64,000 nt of DNA, taken from CAYNKA01 sp964397655 (lineage in GTDB: Bacteria > Spirochaetota > Spirochaetia > DTKZ01). The notes beneath the pieces were generated by a model. It saw only the letters and a program-made list of their open reading frames with translations. It was not told the DNA's origin and did no database searches. The DNA lies in contig CAYNKA010000014.1 in the NCBI GenBank assembly GCA_964397655.1, positions 34,085-98,084 on the forward strand, read 5' to 3'. Of this stretch, positions 1 through 7,889 are shown in pieces. The position numbers and the translations under genes were made by a program. Each line of letters starts with the position of its first letter. Within the stretch, counting starts at the first letter, position 1.

Positions 1-233
1 TTGATGAGCTCGTGCACGTAGATTCCGTGGGAAGGCATCCCCATCCCGGTTCCCTGGACCGAAACACGCTTGCCTCGGTAGGTCCCCGTATATCCCAGCA
101 TGCCCCGCACCTGGTTGTAACAGAAGGGATTCTCGAGGAATTTTTCCGCCACGAATTTTGCCCGCAGAGGATCTCCCGGGAGAAGGACGATGTCGGCGAT
201 GTCGCCCTTTTTGGCTCCGATGTGGACGCTCAT
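1..233 (-). CDS. deoD: Purine nucleoside phosphorylase DeoD, N-terminal part (cut by window start)
   Basis: The minus strand from 233 encodes about 77 residues that read like the N-terminus of hexameric DeoD phosphorylases: MSVHIGAKKGDIADIVLLPG, then DPLRAKFVAEKFL, VRGMLGYTGTYRGK and GMGMPSHGIYVHELI. These correspond to the phosphate-binding PGDP/R segment and the GxGMG loop of the family. The enzyme splits purine nucleosides with phosphate to give the free base and (deoxy)ribose-1-phosphate. An AAGGAG ribosome-binding site lies 6-7 bases ahead of the ATG at 233. The rest lies outside the window. It adds to the nucleoside-salvage genes seen further on (add, mtnP). Confidence 0.92.
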   Translation of the reverse strand, partial: MSVHIGAKKGDIADIVLLPGDPLRAKFVAEKFLENPFCYNQVRGMLGYTGTYRGKRVSVQGTGMGMPSHGIYVHELI

Positions 234-325
234 GCTCCGCTCCTTGTTTCGATTTCGCCTCTCAGTATAAGCCCGTCGGTCGGCTTATCTCAATGGCGAA
301 AACGCGCCTTCGTCGCGGCCTGCCC

Positions 326-355
326 TTGACTCGGCCTCGATTTCGGCGATATAGA
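326..355 (+). promoter_or_regulatory. Sigma70-type promoter of the yjdF-like gene
   Basis: TTGACT at 326-331 and TATAGA at 350-355 are separated by 18 bases (17 if the -10 is read one base earlier). The predicted start near 362 leaves a leader of about 128 nt before the yjdF-like gene. Confidence 0.6.
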
Positions 356-361
356 ATTTCC

Positions 362-489
362 GAATAAGGCGAAGATAAAAACACGATCCGGTCGGTAGTC
401 CGGATGTACGGCGCCGCGATGCCGCACCAGTAACCTTCCCCCAAGGGATGTCCGTTCTTCGCGTCGTGTCCGACAATCGGGGGATTCTC
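362..489 (+). promoter_or_regulatory. Structured 5' leader of the yjdF-like gene, candidate riboswitch
   Basis: The leader contains the perfect inverted repeat ATCCGG/CCGGAT (about 385-404), a GC-rich segment after it, and TCCCCC at 437-442. The last is complementary to GGGGGA at 479-484, which is also the apparent ribosome-binding site five bases before the ATG. Such pairing could hide the start site. In Firmicutes, yjdF genes are known to be preceded by the yjdF RNA motif, an azaaromatic-sensing riboswitch candidate. Whether this leader belongs to that class is inference and needs a covariance-model search. Confidence 0.4.
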
Positions 490-903
490 ATGAAAACAGT
501 CTTTTCGATCTACTTCGAAGAGCCGTTCTGGGTAGGCGTGTTCGAGACACGAGCCGACGGCGAACTGACGGTCGGACGGGTAGTCTTCGGGGGCGAGCCA
601 TCCGACGCGGAGGTCCGTGATCTCCTCCTCTACCGATATGCTACGATACCGTTCAGCACGGTGAGCCTTCCGGAGGGCGAAACGCCGCATCCGGTCCACG
701 TCAATCCGAAGAGGAGACAACGTCAGGCAGTCAAGGATCAGCGGTACGCCTCGTCGACGAAGGCTCAGGAGGCCCTGAAGGCTGCCTACGAGGCTTCGAA
801 GGCCGACCGCCGGGACGAAGCGCGGCGCAGGACGGAGGATGACGAGTTGAGGAAATTCCTTCTCAGGCAGGAAAAGAAAAAAAGGAAAAGGCGTGGGCAT
901 TGA
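490..903 (+). CDS. yjdF: YjdF-like DUF2992 family protein
   Basis: The 137-residue protein starts MKTVFSIYFEEPFWVGVFE, characteristic of the DUF2992 (YjdF) family. An N-terminal beta-rich part is followed from about residue 70 by a very basic, charged helical tail ending in KKKKRKRRGH. The function of the family is unknown. Its link to azaaromatic compounds comes from the riboswitch found upstream in other bacteria. The ATG at 490 is chosen over an in-frame ATG at 448 because the family similarity begins there and GGGGGA lies just upstream. The overlapping long minus-strand reading frame has no recognisable content. The leader and strong promoter suggest regulation at the RNA level. Confidence 0.75.
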   Translation: MKTVFSIYFEEPFWVGVFETRADGELTVGRVVFGGEPSDAEVRDLLLYRYATIPFSTVSLPEGETPHPVHVNPKRRQRQAVKDQRYASSTKAQEALKAAYEASKADRRDEARRRTEDDELRKFLLRQEKKKRKRRGH

Positions 904-974
904 ACCGGACCGATTGTCAAGGCTAGCACGCCGTTCTATCATTCCATGATCGAACAAGGACAAGGAGAAATTCG

Positions 975-1718
975 ATGGAATTGAAAGACAAAGTCGCGCT
1001 CATAACCGGGGGAGGCACGGGCCTCGGACGGGCCGTCGCCCTGAAGCTCGCGAGGGAAGGGATGAACGTCGCGGTCAACTATTCCAAGTCGAAGGCCGAG
1101 GCCGATGAAACCGTCGAGGAGGCGAAAGCCCTCGGAGTGAAAGCCATGGCCTTCAAGGCGGACGTTTCCTCGACGCGGGAGGCGGAAGACCTGGTCGAGG
1201 AAACCGCGAAAGCCTTCGGAAGGCTCGACCTTCTCGTCAACAACGCGGGAACCACCAAATTCGTCCCCTTCAAGGACCTCGACGGCCTTTCCGAGGACGA
1301 TTGGCTCCGGCTTTTCAGAATCAATACGATGCCCTCCTTTTTCACCACCCGGGCTGCGGCGAAGATCATGAGGAGGTTCGGGGGCGGCCACATCATCAAC
1401 ACCGTGTCCATCGCCGGGCTCAGGCCTTCGGGCAGCAGCATCGCCTACGCGGTTTCCAAGGCGGCGCTCATCCACGCGACGAAATGCCTGGCCGTAGCCC
1501 TGGCCCCGGACATCAAGGTGAACGGCGTGGCGCCCGGCGTACTGCTCACCCGATGGGCCGACGGATTCTCCGGCGAGCAGATCGAAACCATGAAGAACAA
1601 CGCCCTTCTCAAGAAGACCGTGGACGTGGAGGAGTGCGCCTCGATGTACGTCGCCCTCGCGAAGAACGACAGCATGACCGGGCAGATCATCGTCGTGGAC
1701 GCGGGCCAAGTCGTCTGA
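975..1718 (+). CDS. SDR family oxidoreductase (FabG-like)
   Basis: This 247-residue classical short-chain dehydrogenase/reductase has the NAD(P)-binding TGGGTGLG near residues 11-18, the NNAG motif near residue 90, a catalytic serine in the NTVSIAG strand, and YAVSK as the Tyr-x-x-x-Lys pair near residue 155. Its length fits FabG and related 3-oxoacyl or sugar-alcohol reductases, but the substrate cannot be read from the sequence. An AAGGAG site sits about six bases before the ATG. It follows the yjdF-like gene by 71 bp and may be cotranscribed. The next gene is convergent. Confidence 0.85.
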   Translation: MELKDKVALITGGGTGLGRAVALKLAREGMNVAVNYSKSKAEADETVEEAKALGVKAMAFKADVSSTREAEDLVEETAKAFGRLDLLVNNAGTTKFVPFKDLDGLSEDDWLRLFRINTMPSFFTTRAAAKIMRRFGGGHIINTVSIAGLRPSGSSIAYAVSKAALIHATKCLAVALAPDIKVNGVAPGVLLTRWADGFSGEQIETMKNNALLKKTVDVEECASMYVALAKNDSMTGQIIVVDAGQVV

Positions 1719-1776
1719 TCCATCGAAAACGCAGGGATCCCCTTCTCGGCGCCTTTTCCGGAAAATCGAATCCGGC

Positions 1777-2412
1777 CTAGAACTTGAAATTCACGCCCAC
1801 GCAGGCGGCCACGAGGTTGAAATCCTTCTCGTCGAAGGTCACGTCGCCGCCCCAGCCCCCGGAACGCGTTTTCCGGAAACCGTTGTACGGAATCGTATAG
1901 TCGAGTTCCATCTGGAGCGACAGCCTTTTCGAAAAGTACAGCTCGATGCCGCCGATGACGTCGCCCATCCGGAGCCCGGCGAGGAGGACATGGTGACGGT
2001 AGCCGGCGTACGGCTCCAGATGATTCCCGAACCGGTAACCGGCGATCAGCCCCGCATTGACGTCCAGAAAAGACCAGTAGTAAAAACCGACTCCGGTCAC
2101 GAACGAAAGTTGAAAAGGATTCGAGGGACCGGTCAACCCGTATTTCAAGGCGGCATCCGCTCCGAGCATTCCCGCGTTGACGCCGACCTCGAAGCCGGAC
2201 GGCAGCCCGAGACGGAACGTGCCGGTCACGACGCCGGGAGGATTCTCGACGTCGGATTCCGTCCCGCCGGAGTTCGCGTAATAGAGTCCTCCTCCGTATA
2301 TGCCGACGGACATCTTCCCCGGTTCGAGCGGCCTCGGGGAATGCAGGCTCATGGTGGCGCAGGAGAGAAAAAGGGGAAACACGGCGAGCGCGAGCACGAC
2401 GATCTTCTTCAT
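1777..2412 (-). CDS. Predicted outer-membrane beta-barrel or lipoprotein
   Basis: The 211-residue product begins MKKIVVLALAVFPLFLSCAT, a signal peptide with a lipobox-like LSCA. It continues as glycine- and aromatic-rich alternating strands (GIYGGGLYYAN, VGFYYWSFLDV, LEPYAGYRHHVLLAG) and ends NFKF. A terminal phenylalanine and this pattern are typical of small outer-membrane barrels. No specific family is recognised. A lipid anchor and a barrel are unusual together, so either the cysteine is incidental or the protein is surface-tethered. It may be read after the upstream lipoprotein gene, but a terminator lies between them. Confidence 0.6.
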   Translation of the reverse strand: MKKIVVLALAVFPLFLSCATMSLHSPRPLEPGKMSVGIYGGGLYYANSGGTESDVENPPGVVTGTFRLGLPSGFEVGVNAGMLGADAALKYGLTGPSNPFQLSFVTGVGFYYWSFLDVNAGLIAGYRFGNHLEPYAGYRHHVLLAGLRMGDVIGGIELYFSKRLSLQMELDYTIPYNGFRKTRSGGWGGDVTFDEKDFNLVAACVGVNFKF

Positions 2413-2468
2413 GGTCGACAGTCCGGGTCCATCATACCATGAAACACCGATACAGGCTCGGACTTTCG

Positions 2469-2501
2469 AAAAAAAAACGCCCGGGAGCTTACCCCCGAGC
2501 G
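2469..2501 (-). terminator. Rho-independent terminator after the cNMP-FecR operon
   Basis: On the minus strand CGCTCGGG pairs with CCCGGGCG (one T-G pair) around an 8-base loop and is followed by nine T residues (2469-2477). It ends the operon 4976-2524. Confidence 0.85.
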
Positions 2502-2523
2502 CCTTTCGTATCGTGGATCGCGT

Positions 2524-2955
2524 TCAACGAATCATCCTGCTGCTCACGAAGGTCGTGCCATCAATCTGGAGGCTCTGGATCATGTAGTCGCCGTCATCCT
2601 CGGCCATGGTGAAGACGACGTTGGCGCCGCTCGGGTAACTGATAGCGCTGGTCACCTTCGTCGTAGCCTGGTTCCCTACCACGGTCAGAGCCCCGAACGT
2701 ATAGATCTCGCCCGCGGGAAACGCCCCGCCGGGAGCGCTCCAAAAGGTCGCAGGTTTTATGGAGTTGTACATGTTCGTCAGGCTCGGGTGGAAGTGCGTG
2801 TAGAGATTCGCGTAGTTACCCGCCTTCACGTCGGCGGTGAAGCCGTTGACCTGGTCCTCGATGGACGTGCCCTGGTTCAGGTTACAGGTAAAGAAGGCCG
2901 AGGCGACGAGAGCCGCGGCAGCGGCGAAAACGATTATCTTCAGGATTCGTTTCAT
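2524..2955 (-). CDS. Small lipoprotein of unknown function
   Basis: The 143-residue protein starts MKRILKIIVFAAAAALVASA and has a probable lipobox ending FFTC, so it is likely a lipoprotein. The mature part (IEDQVNGFTADVKAGNYANL..., then ...VVFTMAEDDGDYMIQSLQID) has the helix-then-curved-sheet feel of NTF2/SnoaL-like folds, which is only an impression. The ATG at 2955 is chosen because GGAGGAAAAC precedes it; an upstream in-frame ATG at 3009 lacks a signal sequence and lies inside the FecR gene. It is the last gene of a four-gene operon, 16 bp after the FecR-domain gene, and ends at a strong terminator. Confidence 0.7.
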   Translation of the reverse strand: MKRILKIIVFAAAAALVASAFFTCNLNQGTSIEDQVNGFTADVKAGNYANLYTHFHPSLTNMYNSIKPATFWSAPGGAFPAGEIYTFGALTVVGNQATTKVTSAISYPSGANVVFTMAEDDGDYMIQSLQIDGTTFVSSRMIR

Positions 2956-2971
2956 GTTTTCCTCCGATGGT

Positions 2972-3991
2972 TCATATGTCCGCCTCCACGAGATGCGGAA
3001 CGACGGCATCCTCGTAATTCTTCCTCACGGAATGGTAGAGGCTCATGAACTCCCGATACTCGGGAGCGTCCTGCTTCAGAATATACCGGCTTTTCATCTG
3101 GACGTACATGCCGCCGAGCACGTACCTGCGCATGGAGAGATAGGAGAGCGCGTAGTGCCTCATGTTGAGGAAGAGCGTCCGCCGCTTCTCCCCGATTCCC
3201 GTGAGGAGCTCGGACCGGAGTCCGGCGGCCTTCGCGTCGTCCTTCGCCTCCACCGCCTTCTTGAGTTCCTCGTACACACGCGCACTCTCTTTGTCCGCCT
3301 CGGCGAGGGGCTTCAGTACGGCGCGGAGGTCTTCGCGGAAACGGGCGAGCTGCGTCTCGACGTCCTTCAGCCTCCCTACGGGATCGGCGAGGAAGGCTTC
3401 CTCCCTGCCCTTGTTCCAGGCGCTGAAATCCTGGTGCCTGCCGAGCCAGGTGAACTTCTCTCCGGGCGTCCGCCCCGGCTTCACCTCCACGGCCTCGTTC
3501 ACGCCGAGTTCGACCGCCTTGCCTTGGGAGGAAACCTCGACAGCGCCCTTTTCCACCACGAGGAGGGCCGAGCCGTCCATGCCCGCGTACACGGTGAGCT
3601 CGGTCCCGCGCACGCCGGCCACGTAGCTGTTGGTCCTGATCGAAGGACCCCTGCCCGAGAACTTGTTGAGCCGGTAGGACACCGCCCCCACCGCGGTGGA
3701 CAGCACGGTCTGCTTCTCGCCCTCGACCTCCACCTCGCCGATGGTGAACACCGTGTTCGGCTTCACCGAGATCGTACTCTTGTTCGAGAGCTCGAGGTCG
3801 GCCCTGCCGTCTTCCTTCGTGATGACCGACTCCCCGACCTTGAGGTCGGTGCCGATGTCGAGTTCGACGATGCCTCCCGAGAGTTTCCTCGTCGACGCGT
3901 CCCCTTCCACGTACACGGTCGTCGCGTTCTGTGCCGCGGCGGCCGCCGAGATCGCCGCCGCCGCGACGACGACGAAAAACGCCTTTTTCAT
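2972..3991 (-). CDS. FecR-domain exported protein
   Basis: The 339-residue protein has a cleavable signal (MKKAFFVVVAAAAISAAAAA). A FecR-type beta domain at about residues 45-150 shows GDASTRKLSGG, VKPNTVFTIGEVEVEG and SYVAGVRGTELTVYAG; the VxGVRGTE stretch is diagnostic. From about residue 190 the protein is helical and charged, with no family I recognise. Unlike classical FecR it has no sign of a transmembrane anti-sigma segment, and no sigma factor is nearby. Spirochaetes carry many such stand-alone FecR-domain proteins of unknown role in the periplasm. Its start overlaps the preceding lipoprotein stop by 4 bp (ATGA), so translation is probably coupled. Confidence 0.8.
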   Translation of the reverse strand: MKKAFFVVVAAAAISAAAAAQNATTVYVEGDASTRKLSGGIVELDIGTDLKVGESVITKEDGRADLELSNKSTISVKPNTVFTIGEVEVEGEKQTVLSTAVGAVSYRLNKFSGRGPSIRTNSYVAGVRGTELTVYAGMDGSALLVVEKGAVEVSSQGKAVELGVNEAVEVKPGRTPGEKFTWLGRHQDFSAWNKGREEAFLADPVGRLKDVETQLARFREDLRAVLKPLAEADKESARVYEELKKAVEAKDDAKAAGLRSELLTGIGEKRRTLFLNMRHYALSYLSMRRYVLGGMYVQMKSRYILKQDAPEYREFMSLYHSVRKNYEDAVVPHLVEADI

Positions 3992-4446
3992 TTCACCGGC
4001 CCCCTCAAGCCCCTGATTTTAGGATAGCCGCCGACCTCCTTGCCGAGCAGGAGGTAAAAGACTCCTCCGTCAGCGGCGAGCTTCACCATCGACGTGTCCC
4101 TGTCGAGGTATTTGGCGAAAAAGGTCTTGACGTCCATGGAATCATCGAAGATCTTGTACGAGTCCGCGGCGGGCCTGACGATCTCGAGGACCTTCGCATT
4201 CTTCATGACGAATCCGGCGGCCTTGAAGTTGTCCCAGAGCGAGTTCAGGTCTTTCTGCAACAGCACGATCTCGCCGTCGAACAGAAAGGGGGTCTCGGCG
4301 AGGCCCTTCACCTCGTTCACGCCGCCCTTGTTGATGAGATCCACGAGCCTCTGGATCCTGTCCTCCCGCTGAACGTAGGGCCCCGTGGCGCAGGACAGAA
4401 CGAGCAGCACCAAAGCCGCGGCGGCTCCCGGTTTCATGATTTTCAA
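3988..4446 (-). CDS. Lipoprotein of unknown function
   Basis: The 152-residue protein begins with a hydrophobic signal and the lipobox VLSC (cysteine at about residue 19), followed by a helical charged region (REDRIQRLVDLINKGGVNEV) and a small alpha/beta part. No family is recognised. The first codon is probably TTG at 4446, since GAAGGAG lies seven bases before it; an in-frame ATG at 4437 would be 15 bases from that site. It lies 14 bp after the cyclic-nucleotide-binding gene and overlaps the FecR gene, which points to one transcript and possibly one envelope complex. Confidence 0.7.
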   Translation of the reverse strand: MKIMKPGAAAALVLLVLSCATGPYVQREDRIQRLVDLINKGGVNEVKGLAETPFLFDGEIVLLQKDLNSLWDNFKAAGFVMKNAKVLEIVRPAADSYKIFDDSMDVKTFFAKYLDRDTSMVKLAADGGVFYLLLGKEVGGYPKIRGLRGPVK

Positions 4447-4460
4447 GGTTCTCTCCTTCG

Positions 4461-4976
4461 CTATTGTTCGACGATTCCCCGGATGATGTCGTCGATGTCG
4501 TCCTGTTCTATGTCGAATTTCCTCTCGTAAGCGAGTTCCTGATTCGCGGTCCTGAGCTTCTTGAGCAGGCTGTAGATCACGATCATGAGGAACTTGATGC
4601 CCGCGCTCGGATTCTTCTTGATGAAGCCGAGAAAGGTGTCCCGGTGCACTTTCACGACCGACGTATTTTCGGCGGCTTCCACGTTCGCCGTCCGTTTCAC
4701 CTTGGCGAATATACCCGCTTCGCCGAAGAATTCCCCCTCGCCGATCGTGCAGATGTAGACGTCCTTGTCTTCCTTGACCGACACGTTGACGCTTCCCGAA
4801 ACGACGATGAAGAAATCCGGACTGTATTCCCCCTCCTGTATGACGGTCGTCGGAGCGGCGTAAACCTGGTACGAGCTTTCCTTGATCAGGCCGAGGAGGT
4901 CCGCCGGGAGAAAATATCGAAAAAGCGGCGTCGCGTGAAGCTTAGTATAGACTTCTTGTGCTTGTTCGTCTTTCAT
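4461..4976 (-). CDS. Stand-alone cyclic nucleotide-binding domain protein
   Basis: The 171-residue protein is essentially one CRP-type cNMP-binding beta-roll (residues 15-135). The phosphate-binding cassette reads GEGEFFGEAGIFAKVKRTAN: FGE, a gap, then RTA as in cAMP/cGMP binders. There is no helix-turn-helix after the roll; the C-terminus is an acidic helix ending DDIDDIIRGIVEQ. It should therefore act by protein contacts rather than by binding DNA. It is the first gene of an operon with two lipoproteins and a FecR protein. GAAGGAG precedes the ATG. Confidence 0.8.
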   Translation of the reverse strand: MKDEQAQEVYTKLHATPLFRYFLPADLLGLIKESSYQVYAAPTTVIQEGEYSPDFFIVVSGSVNVSVKEDKDVYICTIGEGEFFGEAGIFAKVKRTANVEAAENTSVVKVHRDTFLGFIKKNPSAGIKFLMIVIYSLLKKLRTANQELAYERKFDIEQDDIDDIIRGIVEQ

Positions 4977-4994
4977 GTTCGCTCCTTCAACATA

Positions 4995-5022
4995 AGTTTA
5001 ACTTCTTTTCGTGAGATTTCAA
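4995..5022 (-). promoter_or_regulatory. Candidate promoter of the cNMP-FecR operon
   Basis: On the minus strand TTGAAA (5022-5017) and TAAACT (5000-4995) are 16 bases apart, just upstream of the cNMP-binding gene. Confidence 0.4.
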
Positions 5023-5071
5023 ATGCCAGAGGGAATCTTTCCGCCTCTCTTTCCGGAAGAGATTCGCTTCC

Positions 5072-5102
5072 TTGAAAATCATCGTAAAAGTGATACACTT
5101 TT
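5072..5102 (+). promoter_or_regulatory. Candidate promoter with overlapping palindrome
   Basis: TTGAAA (5072-5077) and TACACT (5094-5099) are 16 bases apart. AAAAGTG (5086-5092) and CACTTTT (5096-5102) form a 17-bp palindrome over the -10 element, which could be an operator for the delta-60 repeat lipoprotein gene. Confidence 0.35.
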
Positions 5103-5187
5103 TACCAATAGTAATTTAAAAACGCCTATATCTTACATCGTGCTTCTACATCGCGGGCAAAAATTACCTCATAGGGAGGCAACGTCC

Positions 5188-6876
5188 GTGAAATCAATAA
5201 ACGTCTTGAGCATACGGGCTTTTACCGTAGTGTGTGCCGCGGTTTTCGTTTCCTGCACAGGCCTGGGCTCGAACGGAAGCGATAAAGACCAACCCGACGA
5301 TACATCGCAGGCAGCGACTTATTCCATAACCTATAACGGGAACGGGGCTACGGCCGGAAGCGTACCTCAGGACTCCGTGGCTTACAAAGCCGGTCAGACC
5401 GTGACCGTATTCGCGAACATAGGGAACCTTGTAAAAACAGGAAGCACGTTCACGGGCTGGAACACGAAGGCCGACGCCTCGGGCACGACCTACGGACCCA
5501 ACTCGACCTTCTCCATGCCGGAACGGAATATCACGCTCTACGCGCGCTGGACGACAAACCCGACCTATACCGTCACCTACAACGACAACGGCTCGACCTC
5601 CGGCAGCGTCCCTGTCGACACGACGGGCTACGAGGTCGGCCAGACCGTAACCGTTTCCGGAAACACGGGCAACCTCGCGAAGACGGACTGTACGTTCGCC
5701 GGCTGGAACACCCAGGCGGGAGGCGACGGGACCGACTACGCTCCGGGAAAAACCTTCTCCATGGGAAGCTCGAACGTGACGCTCTACGCCAAATGGGGGA
5801 CGCCGGGAGGCCTCGATTCCTTCTTCGATCCGGGAGAAGGAGCGAACGACACCATCCGGTATCTTGCGATCCAGAGCGACGGTAAGATTCTCATCGGCGG
5901 TAATTTCACCGCCTACAACGGAACGGCCCGACACCGTCTTGCGCGACTCAACTCGGACGGGTCCCTCGACACGAGCTTCGACCCGGGCGCGGGAGCGGAC
6001 AGTACGATCCAAACCTTGGCGATCCAAAGCGACGGCAAGATCGTGATCGGCGGAGATTTCACGACCTACAACGGAACAACGAGAAACCGCATCGCGCGCG
6101 TCAACGCGGACGGTTCCCTCGACACGAGCTTCGACCCGGGCACGGGAGCTGACAGTACGATCCAAACCTTGGCGATCCAAGGCGACGGGCAGATCATGAT
6201 CGGCGGGGATTTCACGACCTACAACGGAACGACGAGGACCCGCATCGCACGTATCGCGGCCGACGGGTCCCTCGGATCGGGATTCGATCCGGGTTCCGGT
6301 GCGGACGCCAAAATCTACACACTCTCACTTCAGAGCGACGGTGCGATTCTCATCAGCGGCAACTTTTACAATTACAACACGACCTCGAGAATGTATATAG
6401 CCCGCGTCGCAACCAACGGTGCTCTCGACACAACCTTCGATCCCGGCACGGGAGCGAGTGGAACGGTCATGTTCCTGAAACAGATGAGCGGGGGAGAGGT
6501 CATGGCCGTAGGTGGCTTCACTAATTACAACGGAACGGCCCGCCGCTGCATCGCACGCATCAATGCCGACGGCACCCTCGACACGACCTTTAATCCCGGT
6601 TCGGGAACGGACTCGATGATTAATACGCTCACCGTTCAAGCCGACGCAAAAATCTTGATCGGAGGGCAAAACACCACCTACAACGGAACCTCGAGATACC
6701 ATATCGCCCGCGTAAACACGGACGGATCCCTCGATACGGGCTTCGATCCGGGGACGGGAACGGACTACGAAGTGAATGTCATAGCCCTGCAGAGCGATGG
6801 TAAAATCATCATAGGAGGGGTCTTCACGACGTACAACGGGACCTCGAGAAACCGCCTTGCGCGGATCTTCCCGTAA
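5188..6876 (+). CDS. Surface lipoprotein with InlB-type B-repeats and delta-60 repeats
   Basis: The protein is 562 residues from the GTG at 5188, chosen because GGGAGG lies eight bases upstream and a signal peptide with lipobox FVSC follows. Two roughly 70-residue InlB/Listeria-type B-repeats come next (YSITYNGNGATAGSVP ... ITLYARW, and YTVTYNDNGSTSGSVP ... VTLYAKW). The rest is seven delta-60/DUF5122 units of exactly 51 residues, each with FDPG near the start, the IQSDGKIxIGGxFTxYNGT core and ARxNxDGSLDT; together they suggest a beta-propeller. The likely role is adhesion or surface binding, which is inferred. Copies 2 and 3 are nearly identical in DNA, indicating recent duplication. Confidence 0.85.
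   Translation: MKSINVLSIRAFTVVCAAVFVSCTGLGSNGSDKDQPDDTSQAATYSITYNGNGATAGSVPQDSVAYKAGQTVTVFANIGNLVKTGSTFTGWNTKADASGTTYGPNSTFSMPERNITLYARWTTNPTYTVTYNDNGSTSGSVPVDTTGYEVGQTVTVSGNTGNLAKTDCTFAGWNTQAGGDGTDYAPGKTFSMGSSNVTLYAKWGTPGGLDSFFDPGEGANDTIRYLAIQSDGKILIGGNFTAYNGTARHRLARLNSDGSLDTSFDPGAGADSTIQTLAIQSDGKIVIGGDFTTYNGTTRNRIARVNADGSLDTSFDPGTGADSTIQTLAIQGDGQIMIGGDFTTYNGTTRTRIARIAADGSLGSGFDPGSGADAKIYTLSLQSDGAILISGNFYNYNTTSRMYIARVATNGALDTTFDPGTGASGTVMFLKQMSGGEVMAVGGFTNYNGTARRCIARINADGTLDTTFNPGSGTDSMINTLTVQADAKILIGGQNTTYNGTSRYHIARVNTDGSLDTGFDPGTGTDYEVNVIALQSDGKIIIGGVFTTYNGTSRNRLARIFP
5824..6873 (+). repeat. Seven 153-bp tandem units (delta-60 repeats)
   Basis: The FDPG/FNPG-encoding sequence recurs exactly every 153 nt, at 5824, 5977, 6130, 6283, 6436, 6589 and 6742; the last unit is short by seven codons. 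Units beginning 5977 and 6130 share long identical DNA stretches; others are diverged. Confidence 0.95.
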
Positions 6877-6978
6877 AGGGTAAGGGGAATCTTCGCGCCG
6901 GGGCATTTCCTTCCCCTGCCTCGCTTCCCCAGGGCGTGGGGTTCGTGCTATCCTCACGCTCACAACGCGAGGATAACA

Positions 6979-7878
6979 ATGTCGTCAACCCACATCGGAG
7001 AACTCGTCGCCCTGGCAACGGCCTTCTGCTGGACCGCGACGGCCTTCTTTTTCGAATACGGGGTCAAGCGGATCGGGACCCTTTCCCTCAACCTCATCAG
7101 GCTCTCCATGGCCTTCGTCTTTTTGTGCCTCTACTCCCTCGCCTTCAGGGGGATGCTTCTTCCCTTCGATGCGACTCCCGAGACCTGGTTCTGGCTGATC
7201 CTCTCGGGACTCGTCGGCTTCGTCTTGGGAGACATCTTCCTGTTCAGGTCCTACATCGACATCGGAGCGAGGATCGCGAACACGATCTACGCCTCCGTCC
7301 CTCCCATGACGGCCCTGGTCGGGTTTTTCCTCCTCGGCGAGACGCTGGGCGTTCAGGAAATGGCAGGCATGGCCATTACGCTCGGCGGCCTGGCCTTGGT
7401 GTTGACGAAGAAGGGCGAAAAATCCGGCACCCTGCAGTTCTCGCACCCGGTGAGGGGTGTCCTCTACGCCTTCCTCGGAGCGGTCGGGCAGGCCGGCGGC
7501 CTCGTCCTGAGCAAGTACGGGGCCCCGTCCTACAACGCCTTTTCCGCAACGCAGATCCGCTGCATCGCAGGCCTCGTCGGATTCGCGGCGATCAACCTCG
7601 CCATGAGGAGGGCCGGCAAAGTCGCTTCGGCGTTCAGGGAACGCAAGGCGATCGGCATGATCTTCCTGGGAGCGTTCTTCGGCCCCTTTCTCGGCGTATC
7701 CTTCGGTCTCTACGCGATCCAGCACACGGCCACGGGCATAGCTTCGACCATCATGGCCCTCGTGCCGGTGATCATCATCGCGCCCTCGTACTTCATCTTC
7801 CGGGAAAAGGTCACTCTGCGGGAAATCATCGGCGCCGTGGTCGCGGTCGCGGGTACCGTCGTGCTCTTCCTGCGGTAG
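6979..7878 (+). CDS. EamA/DMT family transporter
   Basis: The 299-residue protein has about ten hydrophobic helices in two five-helix halves, the layout of drug/metabolite transporters. The EamA signature region recurs in each half (GLVGFVLGDIFLFRSYIDIG... IANTIYASVPPMTALVGFFLLGE, and GAFFGPFLGVSFGLYAIQHT... IASTIMALVPVIIIAPSYFIFRE). It sits in the inner membrane and probably exports a small metabolite, but the substrate cannot be told. GAGGATAACA precedes the ATG. The gene ends 11 bp from the convergent vWA-like gene with no clear terminator. Confidence 0.85.
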   Translation: MSSTHIGELVALATAFCWTATAFFFEYGVKRIGTLSLNLIRLSMAFVFLCLYSLAFRGMLLPFDATPETWFWLILSGLVGFVLGDIFLFRSYIDIGARIANTIYASVPPMTALVGFFLLGETLGVQEMAGMAITLGGLALVLTKKGEKSGTLQFSHPVRGVLYAFLGAVGQAGGLVLSKYGAPSYNAFSATQIRCIAGLVGFAAINLAMRRAGKVASAFRERKAIGMIFLGAFFGPFLGVSFGLYAIQHTATGIASTIMALVPVIIIAPSYFIFREKVTLREIIGAVVAVAGTVVLFLR

Positions 7879-7889
7879 GCTCCGGAGCC

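Noticed and set aside
262..963. Long open frame on the minus strand opposite the yjdF-like gene, 233 codons
   Set aside because: It overlaps a recognisable DUF2992 gene on the other strand, has no family likeness and no ribosome-binding site. It arises from GC-rich codon structure.
5824..6873. Regular repeats at 153-bp spacing as a CRISPR or satellite array
   Set aside because: They are in frame within one gene, too long for CRISPR units, and encode the delta-60 repeat.
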